The notes beneath the pieces were generated by a model. The model did not search any database. It was not told the origin of the DNA and saw only the letters and a list, made by a program, of their open reading frames with translations. A stretch of 64,000 nt of DNA from positions 1,615,664 to 1,679,663 of the forward strand of contig CAWAMR010000002.1 in assembly GCA_963783095.1 (NCBI GenBank), given 5' to 3'. Within the stretch, counting starts at the first letter, position 1, and every line of letters starts with the position of its first letter. The position numbers and the translations under genes are program-made. The stretch is from CAWAMR01 sp963783095. Lineage in GTDB: Bacteria > Planctomycetota > Planctomycetia > Gemmatales > Gemmataceae. Shown here piece after piece: positions 1 through 10,191 of the stretch.

Positions 1-1124
1 CGTACCGCCGGTTCCGGTCCTTCTCCAGCGCCTTCATCACAATCCAATCGAGTTCATTGCGAAGCAAACCTGTGAGCTTCCTGGGCTCCATTGCCCGGCT
101 AACCGAAATGGCCGGCAAGGCATCGGCGGTGCAGAGCTTGGTGCTCGGTCGCTGTGGCTCCTCCTCCCGCACCACTCGCAGCATCTCCAACAGTCCTTTC
201 TTCTCCAGCTCTTTTCTGGAGAACGGCGGGCTCCCGGTGAGCAGTTCGTACAGCAGCACTCCAAGGGCGTACACGTCGCTCCGGGTGTCGATGTCCAGGT
301 TGTTGAATGTGGCTTGTTCAGGGGACATGTATTGTGGCGTTCCCACCACGCCAAACCCGGTGTCGATAGTCCGGTCGGTGAGCGTCCCGCCTGTTGCCTT
401 CGCCACCCCGAAATCGATCACTTTCACCACCGGCTTGTCGTCGTATAAGGCGATCAGAACGTTTGAAGGCTTGATGTCCCGGTGGATGATTCCCTTCTGG
501 TGGCGCGTGCTGGATCGCCTGGCAAACGGGCACGAACAGCTCCAGCCGTTCCTTTGGAGTCAGCTTGTGGTGGTCGGAGTACTCCGTGATTGGCACACCC
601 TTGACCAGTTCCATCACGAAGTATGGCCGATTATTGTGCAATCCGCCATCGAGTACCTTGGCGATGTTGGAATGGTCCATCAGAGCCAGGGCCTGCCGCT
701 CGGCCTCGAAACGGGCCAGAACCTGCTTGGAGTCCATGCCGGCCTTGATCAGCTTCACCGCCACAAGTCGCTTGACAGGCGCGGTCTGCCTGGCACGCCA
801 AACCGACCCCATGCCGCCCTCGCCGAGGATTTCGACCAACTTGTATTTTCCGGCGATCATGGTGCCGGGGCATTCGCGAAGGCTGACAACAACTGCTTCA
901 TCATCCGGCGGCGGCGAAAATGCTCCAGTGGCTAGCGACGGAACAACCGGCTGGTCCAGGAAACTGCCGGCTTCGCGGTGAGCCTGGAGAAGGTGTCCCA
1001 CCTGCTGCTTCAGTTCGACGTTACCGCCGCATGACTGGTCGACGTAGTCGTCCCACTCCTCCAGGGGCAGCTTGCCAACGGCATGAAGAAATAGCTCTCT
1101 GGCTTTTTGCAGGTCTGCTGGCAT
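1..1124 (-). CDS. Hanks-type serine/threonine protein kinase (3' end outside window, one frameshift)
   Basis: This is a cytoplasmic protein kinase that phosphorylates Ser/Thr on unknown targets. About 85 N-terminal residues precede the kinase domain. The glycine loop reads GEGGMGSVW and the ATP-anchoring lysine lies in VAVKLIKAG. In the first frame the protein ends in nonsense after CQAIQHA. Near position 508 one extra G breaks the frame, and the next frame restores the catalytic loop (HRDIKPSN), DFGVAK and the APE-region GTPQYMSPEQ. The start ATG at 1124 has an AAAGGGA ribosome site upstream. The gene lies downstream of an ECF sigma factor on the same strand, a common planctomycete pairing. 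The C-terminal part is cut by the window edge. The frameshift is probably a sequencing error because the downstream motifs are perfectly kept. Confidence 0.9.
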
Positions 1125-1166
1125 GGCACACGTCCCTTTCGCTTCGACGGCAACGGGTCACGGCGG

Positions 1167-1607
1167 TTATTCCTCCTCCGTCACCGAGCCTTCACCCAGA
1201 TCACCGCCTGTCCATTTACTGAACACTGTTGCACCCTGCGTGTAGGGGACAAGCCGCCCTCCTTTGTAGCCCACTAATGTATCGGCCGGGATGACGAGTT
1301 GGATGACAGCGTCGGGGCCGAAGTACTCAGAGCCGGTATCCGAGTCCAGTGTGATCACTACGTGCCCGGACACGACCTTAACTGTCCCACCGAATTCACC
1401 GAATGATACCACGTTGCCCGACTCCGCAACCACCAAGTCCGCAGATTTGACGTCCCCAGTAGCCGTATCGATCGTGATGGTTCCCTCAAGGTCTCCACCC
1501 CCTATGAATTCTCCCATGACACTAAACTCAACAGGGGCAGCCTTCACCTGGCATTCCGCGGCGACCAGCATGGCCGAAGCGACTAATCCGAATAGCACTC
1601 GTTTCAT
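1167..1607 (-). CDS. Small secreted protein of unknown function
   Basis: A 146-residue protein that I do not recognise. It starts with a clear Sec signal peptide (MKRVLFGLVASAMLVAA, then CQVKA, with likely cleavage near residue 24). The mature part is rich in beta-type residues, Gly, Val and Thr, and ends in an acidic EGSVTEEE tail. There is no PEP-CTERM anchor. I chose the ATG at 1607 over an in-frame TTG six bases upstream because an AAGGAG ribosome site sits at the right distance. It lies between the ECF sigma gene and the kinase gene, all on the minus strand, so it may be co-transcribed with them. Its role is unknown. Confidence 0.65.
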   Translation of the reverse strand: MKRVLFGLVASAMLVAAECQVKAAPVEFSVMGEFIGGGDLEGTITIDTATGDVKSADLVVAESGNVVSFGEFGGTVKVVSGHVVITLDSDTGSEYFGPDAVIQLVIPADTLVGYKGGRLVPYTQGATVFSKWTGGDLGEGSVTEEE

Positions 1608-1757
1608 GATCAAGCTCCTTTCCTGCAGTCTTCCTGCACTTTCTGACGAATCCCGAATCGACAGCGATCAGGGTCTGCCTTCCAGTGCGGATTCGAGGCT
1701 TGATTTGTCCGGAAGAAAAGAGAAAAAAGAAAAAAAGTGACCGATCCCGTCCTACGA

Positions 1758-2315
1758 TCACTCCCGATCCAGCATCGTTTTGAGGCGAACCCGAGCATAG
1801 GACCAGTGTTCGTAGGCGGTGGAGCGCGAGATACCGACGACTTCGGCGGCGTCCTCGATCGATAATCCGGCGAAGTAGCGCAACTGAATCAGTCGGGCGG
1901 CCTGGGGATCCTCGGCCGTCAGGCGGGTTAACGCTTCATCGATGTCGAGAAGCTCGTCCGCTGGCGAGGTGAAGCCGACATCGGCGGCATCGAGGGGTAC
2001 ACGACGACCCTTCCCACCGCGTTTGTCGGCCTGCTTGCGACGGGCTTGATCGACGAGGATTCGGCGCATGGCCTCAGCGGCCGCGCCAAAAAAGTGTCCC
2101 CGGCTGTTCCAGTGCGCGGCCTTTTCCCGGTCCACCAGGCGCAAATAGGCTTCATGCACCAGGGCGGTGGCCTGGAGTGTCTGGCCGGGCGCTTCCTTGA
2201 CGAGCTTCCCCGCCGCCAGCTTGCGGAGCTCATCGTAGACGAGCGGCAAGAGCTGCTCGGCAGCGTGCTGGTCGCCTTGCTCGATGGCCGACAGGATTCG
2301 AGTCACGTCACTCAT
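1758..2315 (-). CDS. ECF RNA polymerase sigma factor, planctomycete type
   Basis: A 185-residue extracytoplasmic-function sigma factor of the planctomycete ECF family (Pfam Sigma70_ECF type). Region 2 is at about residues 8-90, with the typical ALVHEAYLRLVD and FFGAAAEAMRRILVDQAR blocks. Region 4 is at about 120-185, with a helix-turn-helix in LSIEDAAEVVGISRSTAYEHW that would contact the -35 element. No anti-sigma gene with a zinc motif is next to it. Instead a small secreted protein and a Ser/Thr kinase follow on the same strand, and kinase-linked ECF factors are known in planctomycetes. A TTG at 2336 would add seven residues. I prefer the ATG at 2315, although neither start has a strong ribosome site. 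Confidence 0.93.
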   Translation of the reverse strand: MSDVTRILSAIEQGDQHAAEQLLPLVYDELRKLAAGKLVKEAPGQTLQATALVHEAYLRLVDREKAAHWNSRGHFFGAAAEAMRRILVDQARRKQADKRGGKGRRVPLDAADVGFTSPADELLDIDEALTRLTAEDPQAARLIQLRYFAGLSIEDAAEVVGISRSTAYEHWSYARVRLKTMLDRE

Positions 2316-2756
2316 TGGTTGCACCGATAGGCTCAAACTTTGTCGGGTTTTGTTCTTTGCCGAGTTCTGGAACGAATTCCGGCAACGTTATGGTTGAGTA
2401 GGTCGAACCTGGCGATGCGACAGGTCGGTTTCTTGCAAGCGACACAGTTGGTGATTGTATTCGCTGTTGGGTGTAAACACGAATCATTTTCGCAATCTAT
2501 TTCGCGAAACTGCTTAATTATTCATACCAGAAGAGGAAACAGGTGTTCGGGCGCGTTCCAAGGTTCTGGAACCTTGACCGCTTCGGTTTGATCGACCGAA
2601 GCACGTCCGTCACGATGTGTCGGACCGGCGCAGGTAAGGCGAATGCGGAGAATTTCGAAATCATCAGCGTCGGAATCAAGATGCGCGAATGCGAATTGCC
2701 GGGCATTCGCATTCAGATCACTTTGTCTACAACTCGATCTCGCCTACAATTCTCGA
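2316..2756. other. Divergent intergenic region with two adjacent hairpins
   Basis: This 441-bp gap separates the minus-strand sigma gene from the plus-strand aminotransferase. No convincing gene is seen. Two back-to-back hairpins occur: an 8-bp stem with a 2-nt loop at 2559-2576 and an 8-bp stem with a 7-nt loop at 2580-2602. Neither has a run of T, so they are not simple Rho-independent terminators. Promoters for both flanking genes should lie here, but I cannot place them firmly. Confidence 0.5.
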
Positions 2757-3701
2757 ATGAGCGCGGAACCTCTGGCGTTTCTCAACGGTGAACTTCTTCC
2801 TTATTCCCAGGCAAAGCTGTCGCTTCATGACGCGGGCTTCGTCTTCGGGGCAACCGTAACCGATTTTTGCCGCACCTTTCGACACCAACTCTTTCGTTGG
2901 GCCGACCACTTAGCGCGCTTTCGAAAGAATTGTTCGAGCTGTTTCATTCCGCTCTCCTTTTCCGATGAGCAAATCACCTCAATCGCCGATGAATTGATCG
3001 CACATAACTCAAAGCTGTTTGGAGAGAATGACGAACTGGCCCTGATTTCCTTTGCGACGCCGGGTGAAATCGGATATTTCATTGGAAAACCCAGCGGTGC
3101 TGGCGATTCGCTCCCGACAATTGGGATGCATACGATCGTGCTGAATCGCGGACGTTATCGGCGGTTTTTCGCGGATCGAGTCGATCTAATTGCATGGCGC
3201 TATGAAGCTGAGTGGCCCTTTTTGCCCCCAGTAAAACATCGCAGCCGGATGCACTGGTGGTGTGCCGAGAATTACTTCAGGAAACTTTCTGATATGTCAG
3301 AGGGAACCCGTCCTAAAGCTGTTCCCATCATTGAATCTGAACGTCACGGGTTACTGGAAACGGCAATCGGTTCTTTTCTGTTGGTCCGGGACGGCATGGT
3401 TTGTTCCCCAGAACGTTTACGGATCCTCGATGGCATTAGCCTTCGAGTCGTCGAAGAGCTTTGTGCTTCGCTGAACATTCCATTTGCAGAATTGGACCTC
3501 ACGCACGAATACAATTACTGGGCCCGCGAAGCGATGTTGACTGGAAGCGCCTTCTGCCTTGCATCGGTTCGATCCATCATGAATTCCGCCCATCCGTTTC
3601 CCACCTTCAATCAACCGGGCCCGATATTTGAACGTCTGCTCAATGCTTTTAGCGATTTGGTCGGCGTCGATATTCGTGCCGACTTTTTGAGGTTTCCGTA
3701 G
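2757..3701 (+). CDS. Aminotransferase class IV (branched-chain aminotransferase / aminodeoxychorismate lyase family)
   Basis: A 314-residue PLP enzyme of fold type IV. The N-terminus MSAEPLAFLNGELLPYSQAK with the following SLHDAGFVFGATV is the typical opening of this family. The PLP-binding lysine is probably K160 in PPVKHRSRMHW, and the LLETAIGSF stretch at about 200 corresponds to the conserved glutamate and phosphate-cup region. Substrate choice (branched-chain amino acids, D-amino acids or aminodeoxychorismate) cannot be set from sequence alone. The start at 2757 matches the family. The longer open frame upstream reads through non-conserved sequence. The gene stands alone, with about 110 bp to the next gene. 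Confidence 0.85.
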   Translation: MSAEPLAFLNGELLPYSQAKLSLHDAGFVFGATVTDFCRTFRHQLFRWADHLARFRKNCSSCFIPLSFSDEQITSIADELIAHNSKLFGENDELALISFATPGEIGYFIGKPSGAGDSLPTIGMHTIVLNRGRYRRFFADRVDLIAWRYEAEWPFLPPVKHRSRMHWWCAENYFRKLSDMSEGTRPKAVPIIESERHGLLETAIGSFLLVRDGMVCSPERLRILDGISLRVVEELCASLNIPFAELDLTHEYNYWAREAMLTGSAFCLASVRSIMNSAHPFPTFNQPGPIFERLLNAFSDLVGVDIRADFLRFP

Positions 3702-3814
3702 ACTTGGCGCGCGCTGTCTCCTATTGTGTGTGTACTATGTGTGCGTTCCTGGCGTGAGATTGGTCGCGCCCTCGACAACAACGACTCTCCCCACTCGGAA
3801 GGATACCTCTCCCG

Positions 3815-6813
3815 ATGCAAGTTAAATCTACCAAGGCTCCAAGCCGCTCGAAGAGAATTGGGTTCAATCTGGCGATCTGCGGCGGAGTTCTCGCCATCGT
3901 CGCTGCCATGCCCGCCGGAGGCCCCGACGGATCGACGCCTGGATGGGAACCTTTCTCGTTTCTGACCGATACCAAGACGTTCGGCTGGATGGAACAGGTC
4001 GGCCTCTTCCTCTCGATGCTGGTGGCGATCGGTGCCCTCATCTATGCCTGGGTTCTGGGCAAGCACGTTTTCGCGGCCGACCAGGGCACTCGACGAATGC
4101 AGGAAATCGCTCAGGCGGTTCGGGACGGCTCCGATGCCTATTTGCGCAGGCAATTCAAAGCGATCGGGATCCTCCTGTTCGTGCTGACCATTTTCATCAT
4201 CTTGGCCAAGTGGCCCTGGAATCCGGAGCCGGATGCCAACATTGCCGAGATGCAAGTTCTCGCCATCGGACGCGGTGTCGCGTTTTTCATCGGAGCCGTG
4301 TTTTCGGCGAGCGTGGGCTTCTTCGGGATGAGGCTGGCGACCACGGGGAATCTCCGCGTTGCCTCCGCCGCCCGGCGAAGTTTTCCGGAATCGATGAAAC
4401 TCGCCTACCAAACCGGCACCGTGACCGGCATGTTGACGACCGGTTTGGGTCTTCTGGGCGGCTGCTTCATTGTCCTCATCATCGGGGCAAAAGCCTACGA
4501 AACGCTGCTTGGCTTCGCTTTTGGCGGTTCTCTGCTGGCGCTTTTCATGCGCGTGGGCGGCGGTATCTATACCAAGGCCGCCGACGTCGGTGCCGATCTC
4601 GTCGGCAAGATCGAGGCCAACATTCCGGAGGATGACCCGCGCAATGCCGCGACCATTGCCGACAACGTGGGCGATAATGTCGGCGACTGTGCCGGCATGG
4701 CGGCAGATGTTTTCGAGAGCTACACCGTCACGATGGTGGCCGCGATGATTCTCGGCTTCGCCGCGTTCGGTCCGAAGGCCATGATTCTGCCCCTGTTCCT
4801 GCAGGCCGCCGGCATTGTGAGCAGCTTCATCAGCACGTCGTTCGTCGGGCGAAGTAAGAAAGTTGCCGGCGCTGACGGTGCGATGAAATCGATCAACAGC
4901 AGTTTCCGGTTCGGGGCAGCTTTTCACCCTCATTGGGTTCTTTGCCATCGGACTCATCTTCCTGCGCTTTCGATCGATCGTACATCATCACCCAGGCCAT
5001 CGAGCGCGGGCTTTACAAGGTTCCGGAATTCAAGGCCGCCCTCGCAATTCCAGGCTCCTCCGGGATCCAAACAGCGCATGTTCTGGAACAGGAGATCAAG
5101 AACCAGGAAGAAGCACTCGTTGAATTGAAAGGCGGACTGGGAGCTGGGACATTCATTATCAATCCGCAGGTCGTCAGTATTGAGGAGCCCTTAGTTAAAG
5201 TGAAGCGCGAGAAAATTGAGGAAACCCTCAATCAGTTGAAGCGACAGCGTGAGGCTCGTTTCCGCGAAATTCTTGAGGCCTGGAAAGCACTGGCCCCGGA
5301 CCGGCAGAAGGTAATCGCCGACATGGAAATCGCCCAATCGAGCGAGGGGCGAACGAGCCACCACCGAACGACCGTACTGGCGGAAGCGACCCGGCTCGTT
5401 CCCCTGATCGAAGGTCTCGATTTGCGGCCCATCGCCTGTTGTCTGGTTGGGATTTTGCTGACCCTGGCCTTGATGTTTTGCACGGAATACTGGACGAGCA
5501 CAGCCTACATGCCCGTGAAATCGCTGATGAAGAGTTCTCGAACGGGACATGCCACCAACATCATTCACGGCATCGCGATTGGCTACGAAAGTACCGTTTG
5601 GGCCGTCATTTTGATTGCTGCGGCGATTCTGGCAGGGGTCTATATCTACCACGACACGCACAATCCGATCTTCATCGCCTACGGCGTTTCTCTGTGCGGC
5701 ATCGGCATGCTGGCGCTGACTGCCGACACGCTGAGCATGGACGTGTTCGGCCCCGTCGCGGACAATGCCAACGGCATCGGCGAGATGGGTTATAACCGCG
5801 ATTCGCTCAATCAGCCTCTGACGCCGAGCGATCCCGATTTTATCCCGCCCCAGCAGTACGATTCAGCCCGACAGATTCTTACCGATCTCGACGCCACGGG
5901 CAACACCACCAAGGCTATCACCAAGGGCATCGCCATCGGCTCGGCGGTGATCGCGGCCGTCTCGCTGTTTGCGAGTTTCATCGCGGTATTGGTCAAGGGC
6001 AGCGAAGAGAAGATCAATCAGTTGACCCAAACCGAATTCAGCTCGCACGCGGGCCAACTTTCCGTTGCCAATCCGCATGTATTTATCGGCATGTTGATCG
6101 GCGGCGCGGTTCCCTTCTTGTTCAGCAGCATGACGATCCGTGCGGTGGGCCGGGCCGCCTATCTGATCGTCAACGAGTGCCGGCGACAATTCAAGGATAA
6201 GGAAATCTGGGAGGGAACGAAGAAGCCCGACTACGGCCGGGTGGTCGATATTTGCACGGGCACAGCTCAGAAGGAATTGATTGGACCCGGCTTACTCGCG
6301 ATTTTTACGCCGATCGTCGTCGGCTTTGTCCTCGGGCCATTTGCTCTCGGCGGGTTCCTTGCCGGGATGATCGTCGTCGGTCAACTTCTGGCGGTCTTCA
6401 TGGCAACCTCGGGCGGCGCCTGGGACAACGCCAAGAAGATGATCGAGGACCAGCCCAGAACCTCGAAGTCCGGCAAAAGTTCCGAGATTCACAAGGCGAG
6501 CGTCACCGGAGACACCGTGGGCGATCCGCTCAAGGACACGGCAGGCCCCGCGATCAACCCGCTGATCAAGGTCATGAACATGGTGAGCCTGTTGATTCTG
6601 CCGATGGTCATGATGTACAACCTGCGCGAAGGGGACCATCTTGTCGGTTACCTGATCGTCGTGGTTGGGTTGATTGCGATAGCATGGTCGTGGTGGCAGT
6701 CGAAGCGAGACACCGAGGAAATGCGTATTCTCGATGCCGAGTACGAGAAGGAACTGCAAGAAGCCATCGCGGAAGCGGAGAAGAATAAGGAACTTGCCAC
6801 TGTTGCAAAATGA
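3815..6813 (+). CDS. hppA: Membrane-bound proton-translocating pyrophosphatase, enlarged, frameshifted
   Basis: This integral membrane pump couples hydrolysis of pyrophosphate to ion export. The signature blocks are present: DVGADLVGKIE with DDPRN, DNVGDNVGDCAGMAADVFESY, TEYWTSTAYMPV, and the C-terminal GGAWDNAKK and GDTVGDPLKDTAGPAINPLIK. GNTTKAITKG carries Lys at the position that is Ala in potassium-dependent enzymes, so a potassium-independent proton pump is likely. The protein would be about 999 residues against a usual 660-770. Much of the excess is a roughly 150-residue charged, helix-rich insertion (about 4985-5440) before the TEYWTST membrane segment. Two frame changes (extra G near 4913, then near 4975) sit within 65 bp and look like sequence errors. 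The start at 3815 has a GGAAGGA site. Confidence 0.92.
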
Positions 6814-7238
6814 AAAACAACTGAAAGAAGACCAAGACGTGTTAACCACAGAGTCACAGAGAACACAGAGAAAATGCCGGATCAAATGTGGCAAGGATAC
6901 TCATCCTCCGGTTTTCGCCATTGTCTTGCCTTCTCTGTGTTCTCTGTACTGCTAATGTCGAAAATCTTTGCGCCGTACAGAGATTTCGGGCGATTTCTCG
7001 CCGAAGGCGAGCGTCGGGGCGTTAGCCCGACGTGGGCTCCACCCACTGTTGCTTGGATTTAATTCAAGCGGCGAATGTCCGAAGCAAAGATGAGCGGTTC
7101 GGCAGATGCAGTCCACGTCGGGCTAACGCCCCGACGCTCGCCTTCGGCGAACCTTTGCATCCTTTGGTTGCGGCTATGCCGCGCTGTGACTCTGTGGTTA
7201 GCACGCATTTTGAACTTGTAAACCAGTGGATATTCTTC
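6814..7238. other. Intergenic region with dispersed repeat sequences
   Basis: This 425-bp gap between the pyrophosphatase and cstA holds no convincing gene. It starts with a copy of the repeat ACCACAGAGTCACAGAG (from about 6844). Partial inverted copies occur near 6930-6948 and at 7187-7201. The middle is taken up by a long perfect inverted repeat, listed separately. The same ACCACAGAG repeat occurs at 19.7-19.8 kb. Confidence 0.7.
6998..7150. repeat. Perfect 38-bp inverted repeat with 77-bp loop
   Basis: The arms at 6998-7035 and 7113-7150 are exact reverse complements over 38 bases, running from TCGCCGAAGGCGAGC on the outer edge to CCGACGTGG on the inner edge. The 77-bp centre is lower in GC. 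It could be a transposon-like miniature element, a dispersed palindromic repeat, or a strong cruciform or RNA hairpin in the 3' region of the pyrophosphatase transcript. No transposase is nearby. Confidence 0.85.
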
Positions 7239-9535
7239 ATGTTCTTGCTTTTTGCCAACGTCTTCGTTGATACGCAGAGTCGTCCTGGCGAGACGATGCT
7301 GTGCGCCATGCCCATCATGCTGGGCGTGCTCTGTATTCTCGCCATCGCCTATCGTTATTACAGTGCCTTTCTTGCTGCCAAGGTCATGGCTTTCGACGAT
7401 ACTCGAACCACCCCAGCTCATACTCTCAACGATGGCCAGAACTATCAGCCGACCAATCGCTGGGTGTTGTTCGGGCATCACTTCGCGGCGATCTCCGGAG
7501 CGGGGCCATTGATTGGGCCAGTCCTCGCCATGCAGTACGGTTATGCGCCTGGGTTGCTCTGGCTGGTGATCGGCGTTTGTTTGGCGGGAGCCGTGCAGGA
7601 TATGCTGGTCATGGGCGCTTCGGTTCGGCGCGGCGGCAAGTCGCTGGCCGAGATTGCCCGTGCTGAACTTGGGAAGTCGGCCTCGATCGTGGCGTCGCTG
7701 GCCATCCTGTTCATCGTCGTGATCGCACTGGCCGGGCTGGCCTTCGTCGTCGTCAAAGCACTGGGCGGCGAGGAAGCCAAGTTGCCGGCCGGGACAGAAA
7801 TCAAGATCACCGAACAATCCGAAGGAACAGATAAAACTGATTTCGTCGGGTGAGAAAAGTCATCTCATCGGCATTCCCAGCTTGGTGCGACGTTCGTTAC
7901 TCGGCTACTTCGGAGCCTACCGTTCGATCGGAGTCGTTCAAGATCGCATTACCAGTTAATCGGAAACTCGACCACTGCACCACCACTTACTATGCCGCTG
8001 CCATGTTGGCATCACCGGCAGCGGCGCTGCCTCTGAAGTACGAAATCACCCAGAAAATCATTTTGCCTGCGGGAGCGAAACAAATCATTCCCGGCAGTAG
8101 CTGGGGCACCTTCACCATCGCTTGCACGATCCCCATCGCCCTCTTTGTCGGTCTGTGGATGTACCGCATCCGCAAAGGTCGAATCGTGGAAGCATCGATC
8201 ATCGGAGGGCTGGCAGTCTTGTTTGCGGTGGGGGCTGGGGCATGGATTCCAGGCTCGCCGCTGGAAGGGTTCTTCTCTCTATCGCGGGAACAGACCATCC
8301 TGGCTTTGTGCATTTATGGATTCATCGCAGCGGTGTTGCCGGTCTGGTTGCTGTTGACGCCGCGCGATTACCTTTCGAGCTTCATGAAAGTCGGTACCTT
8401 GATCCTCCTGGTGCTTGGCATCATTATCGCCAACCCAACTCTCAAACATCCTCCGCTGAATGAGACGTTCCAGAACGGCGGCCCGACCTTCGACGGCGGC
8501 TTGTTCCCATTCGTATTCATCTGCGTGATGTGTGGGGCCATATCCGGGTTTCATGCACTGGTGGCGTCCGGCACAACGCCGAAAATGATCGATAAGGAAA
8601 GCGACATTCGCCCGATCGGCTACGGCGCAATGCTGATGGAAGGACTGGTCGGAGTGGTCGCGCTGATCGCTGCGGCATCGATGCCGCCCGACATTTACTA
8701 CAAGATCAACGTCGACGTGGAACGAATCGCATCGGACGAGAAATTCGCGCCAAAGTCGAAGAGGTCAATCAGCGCTACGGCATCCCTGCGGAATCTCAAG
8801 ACCCGATTCACCAGATGGGAGTCCGCGACATCCACCAACTCGATCTGGGCCAAATCGAGAAGAGCGTCGGCGGGGAATCGCTGCGAGGTAGAACCGGCGG
8901 CGCGGTGACGTTGGCCGTAAGTATGTCGCTGATTCTGACGGATGCCTTTAGCTGGCTCGACCGGGAAGTACATCATCTCATCAAATACTGGTATCACTTC
9001 GCCATCATGTTCGAGGCCTTATTCATCCTGACGACCATCGATGCGGGAACCCGTATTGCGCGTTATCTGTTTCAAGAAACGCTGGGCAGAGTCCACCCCA
9101 AATTCGCACAACCCGACTGGCTGCCGGGCGCGCTGTTCGACGACATTACTTGTGACAGCAGGCTGGGGGTTTCTGGTCTATTCCGGGCAAATCAACACAA
9201 TCTGGCCGATGTTCGGCATCGCCAATCAACTGCTTGCAGTTCTGGCTTTAGCTGTGGTAACGACGTTGCTGGTCAATAAAGGTCAAGCGAAATATGCGCC
9301 GGTCACTTTGGCTCCCATGTTGTTCGTGACATCGACGACTTTAACAGCTGGGAAGATTCAGATCAGCAATTACTTGCAGAGGATTGACATGGGAGTGAAT
9401 GTGACCGTGAATACCTTGAACATGAGCCTGACGATCTTTGTCATCCTGACGGTCTGCACTTTTGTGGTGATTGCTGCGAGCCGATGGGTGACGGTCTTAA
9501 TGGTTCCAAGTTCCAAGTTCCAAGTTCCAAGTTGA
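7239..9535 (+). CDS. cstA: CstA-family carbon starvation / peptide-pyruvate transporter, frameshifted
   Basis: A polytopic inner-membrane protein of the CstA family, which imports pyruvate or peptides during carbon limitation. Recognisable blocks are AYRYYSAFLAAKVMAFDD, PTNRWVLFGHHFAAISGAGPLIGPVLA, AGAVQDMLVMGASVRR, DAGTRIARYLFQE and NQLLAVLALAVVTTLL. The reading frame changes near 7850, 8750 and 9150. Joined, it gives about 765 residues, with an unusual stretch (about 7770-8095) before GTFTIACTIPIALFVG. The start is uncertain: 7239 or 7296 (ATG before LCAMPIMLG) both fit. The last residues (VPSSKFQVPS) are encoded by a 7-bp tandem repeat, so the natural C-terminus may have been altered. Confidence 0.88.
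9504..9531. repeat. Four tandem copies of TTCCAAG
   Basis: TTCCAAG is repeated four times without change. The repeat lies inside the last codons of cstA and supplies residues VPSSKFQVPS just before the stop codon, so repeat expansion would change the protein tail. Confidence 0.9.
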
Positions 9536-9539
9536 AGAT

Positions 9540-9692
9540 ACTAGCCCAGGGCGGCATTACGCTTGGCCCTGGGCTAGTAGCCTCCGAAGAGAGGCGGCTT
9601 AGCCCGGAGGCAACAATGTGCAGAGAGGAATGTCGCCACGCTCCGATGGCCGCTTTCAGGCGCAACGGGCCTGGAGGATACCAGCCCAGGGC
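9540..9692. repeat. Dispersed palindromic repeat cluster
   Basis: Directly after cstA, a hairpin with 12-bp arms (CTAGCCCAGGGC and its complement) spans 9541-9577. A second hairpin follows, with GCCTCCG and CGGAGGC arms at about 9580-9615. A third copy of AGCCCAGGGCC lies at 9681-9692. These GC-rich palindromes resemble REP-type intergenic repeats and may end the cstA transcript. Confidence 0.7.
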
Positions 9693-9763
9693 CAATTGTT
9701 TCTCGATTCTTTCAACTTTGCCGCCGTTCGATGGCCGTTTACGCTCGGGGAAAAATCACGAGT

Positions 9764-10171
9764 ATGGGACATTTAGCACCCTGTGTTCAAGCCAAGAATT
9801 GGATACCGCCGAATTCGATGGGCTGGGCATACGACACTGCTCTCGGCTAATCTGGGAACGCTCGAATGAGATCGCCGAGTCCGCCGAACTCACCCACGTC
9901 GCGCACTATGCGGACAACCGACCCATTCCCGAAGACTTCGAGGGCGACCCCGATGAGCTGGCTGAAATAATGGGTGAATGGACGGACTCCGTTCGACCCA
10001 AATGAAGGGAAGAGGACCGTACAAGCTCTTGTAGACCATCTCAAGGCGAGTCGCCGGGCGGCCAAGCGATTAGCTCGTGTACAGGATATTATTGCCGAAT
10101 TGGAGGCAATGGCCAGAATGCTTGCCGTAGCGTCATTGGCCGGAGTTCGTTTCAGGCTCAAGATACACTGA
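9764..10171 (+). pseudogene. Possible small protein gene, frame broken
   Basis: I do not recognise this gene. An ATG at 9764 opens MGHLAPCVQAKNWIPP in one frame. Protein-like sequence then continues in a second frame (WERSNEIAESAELTHVAHYA through EGDPDELAEIMGEW) and finally returns to the first frame (TPFDPNEGKRTVQALVDHLK, then RRAAKRLARVQDIIAELE) to a stop at 10171. Joined, it would be about 135 residues, acidic in the middle with a basic helical C-terminus. It may be a real small gene with two sequence errors, or a remnant. There are no conserved motifs to decide. Confidence 0.35.
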
Positions 10172-10191
10172 CGGCCAACTGCGAAAACGAG

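Noticed and set aside
57..935. 292-codon open frame on the plus strand
   Set aside because: It lies opposite the Ser/Thr kinase, whose motifs are clear on the minus strand; a high-GC shadow frame.
3611..4957. 448-codon minus-strand frame opposite the pyrophosphatase
   Set aside because: Composition is His/Glu/Gly-rich nonsense typical of an antisense frame, while the plus strand has all pump signatures.
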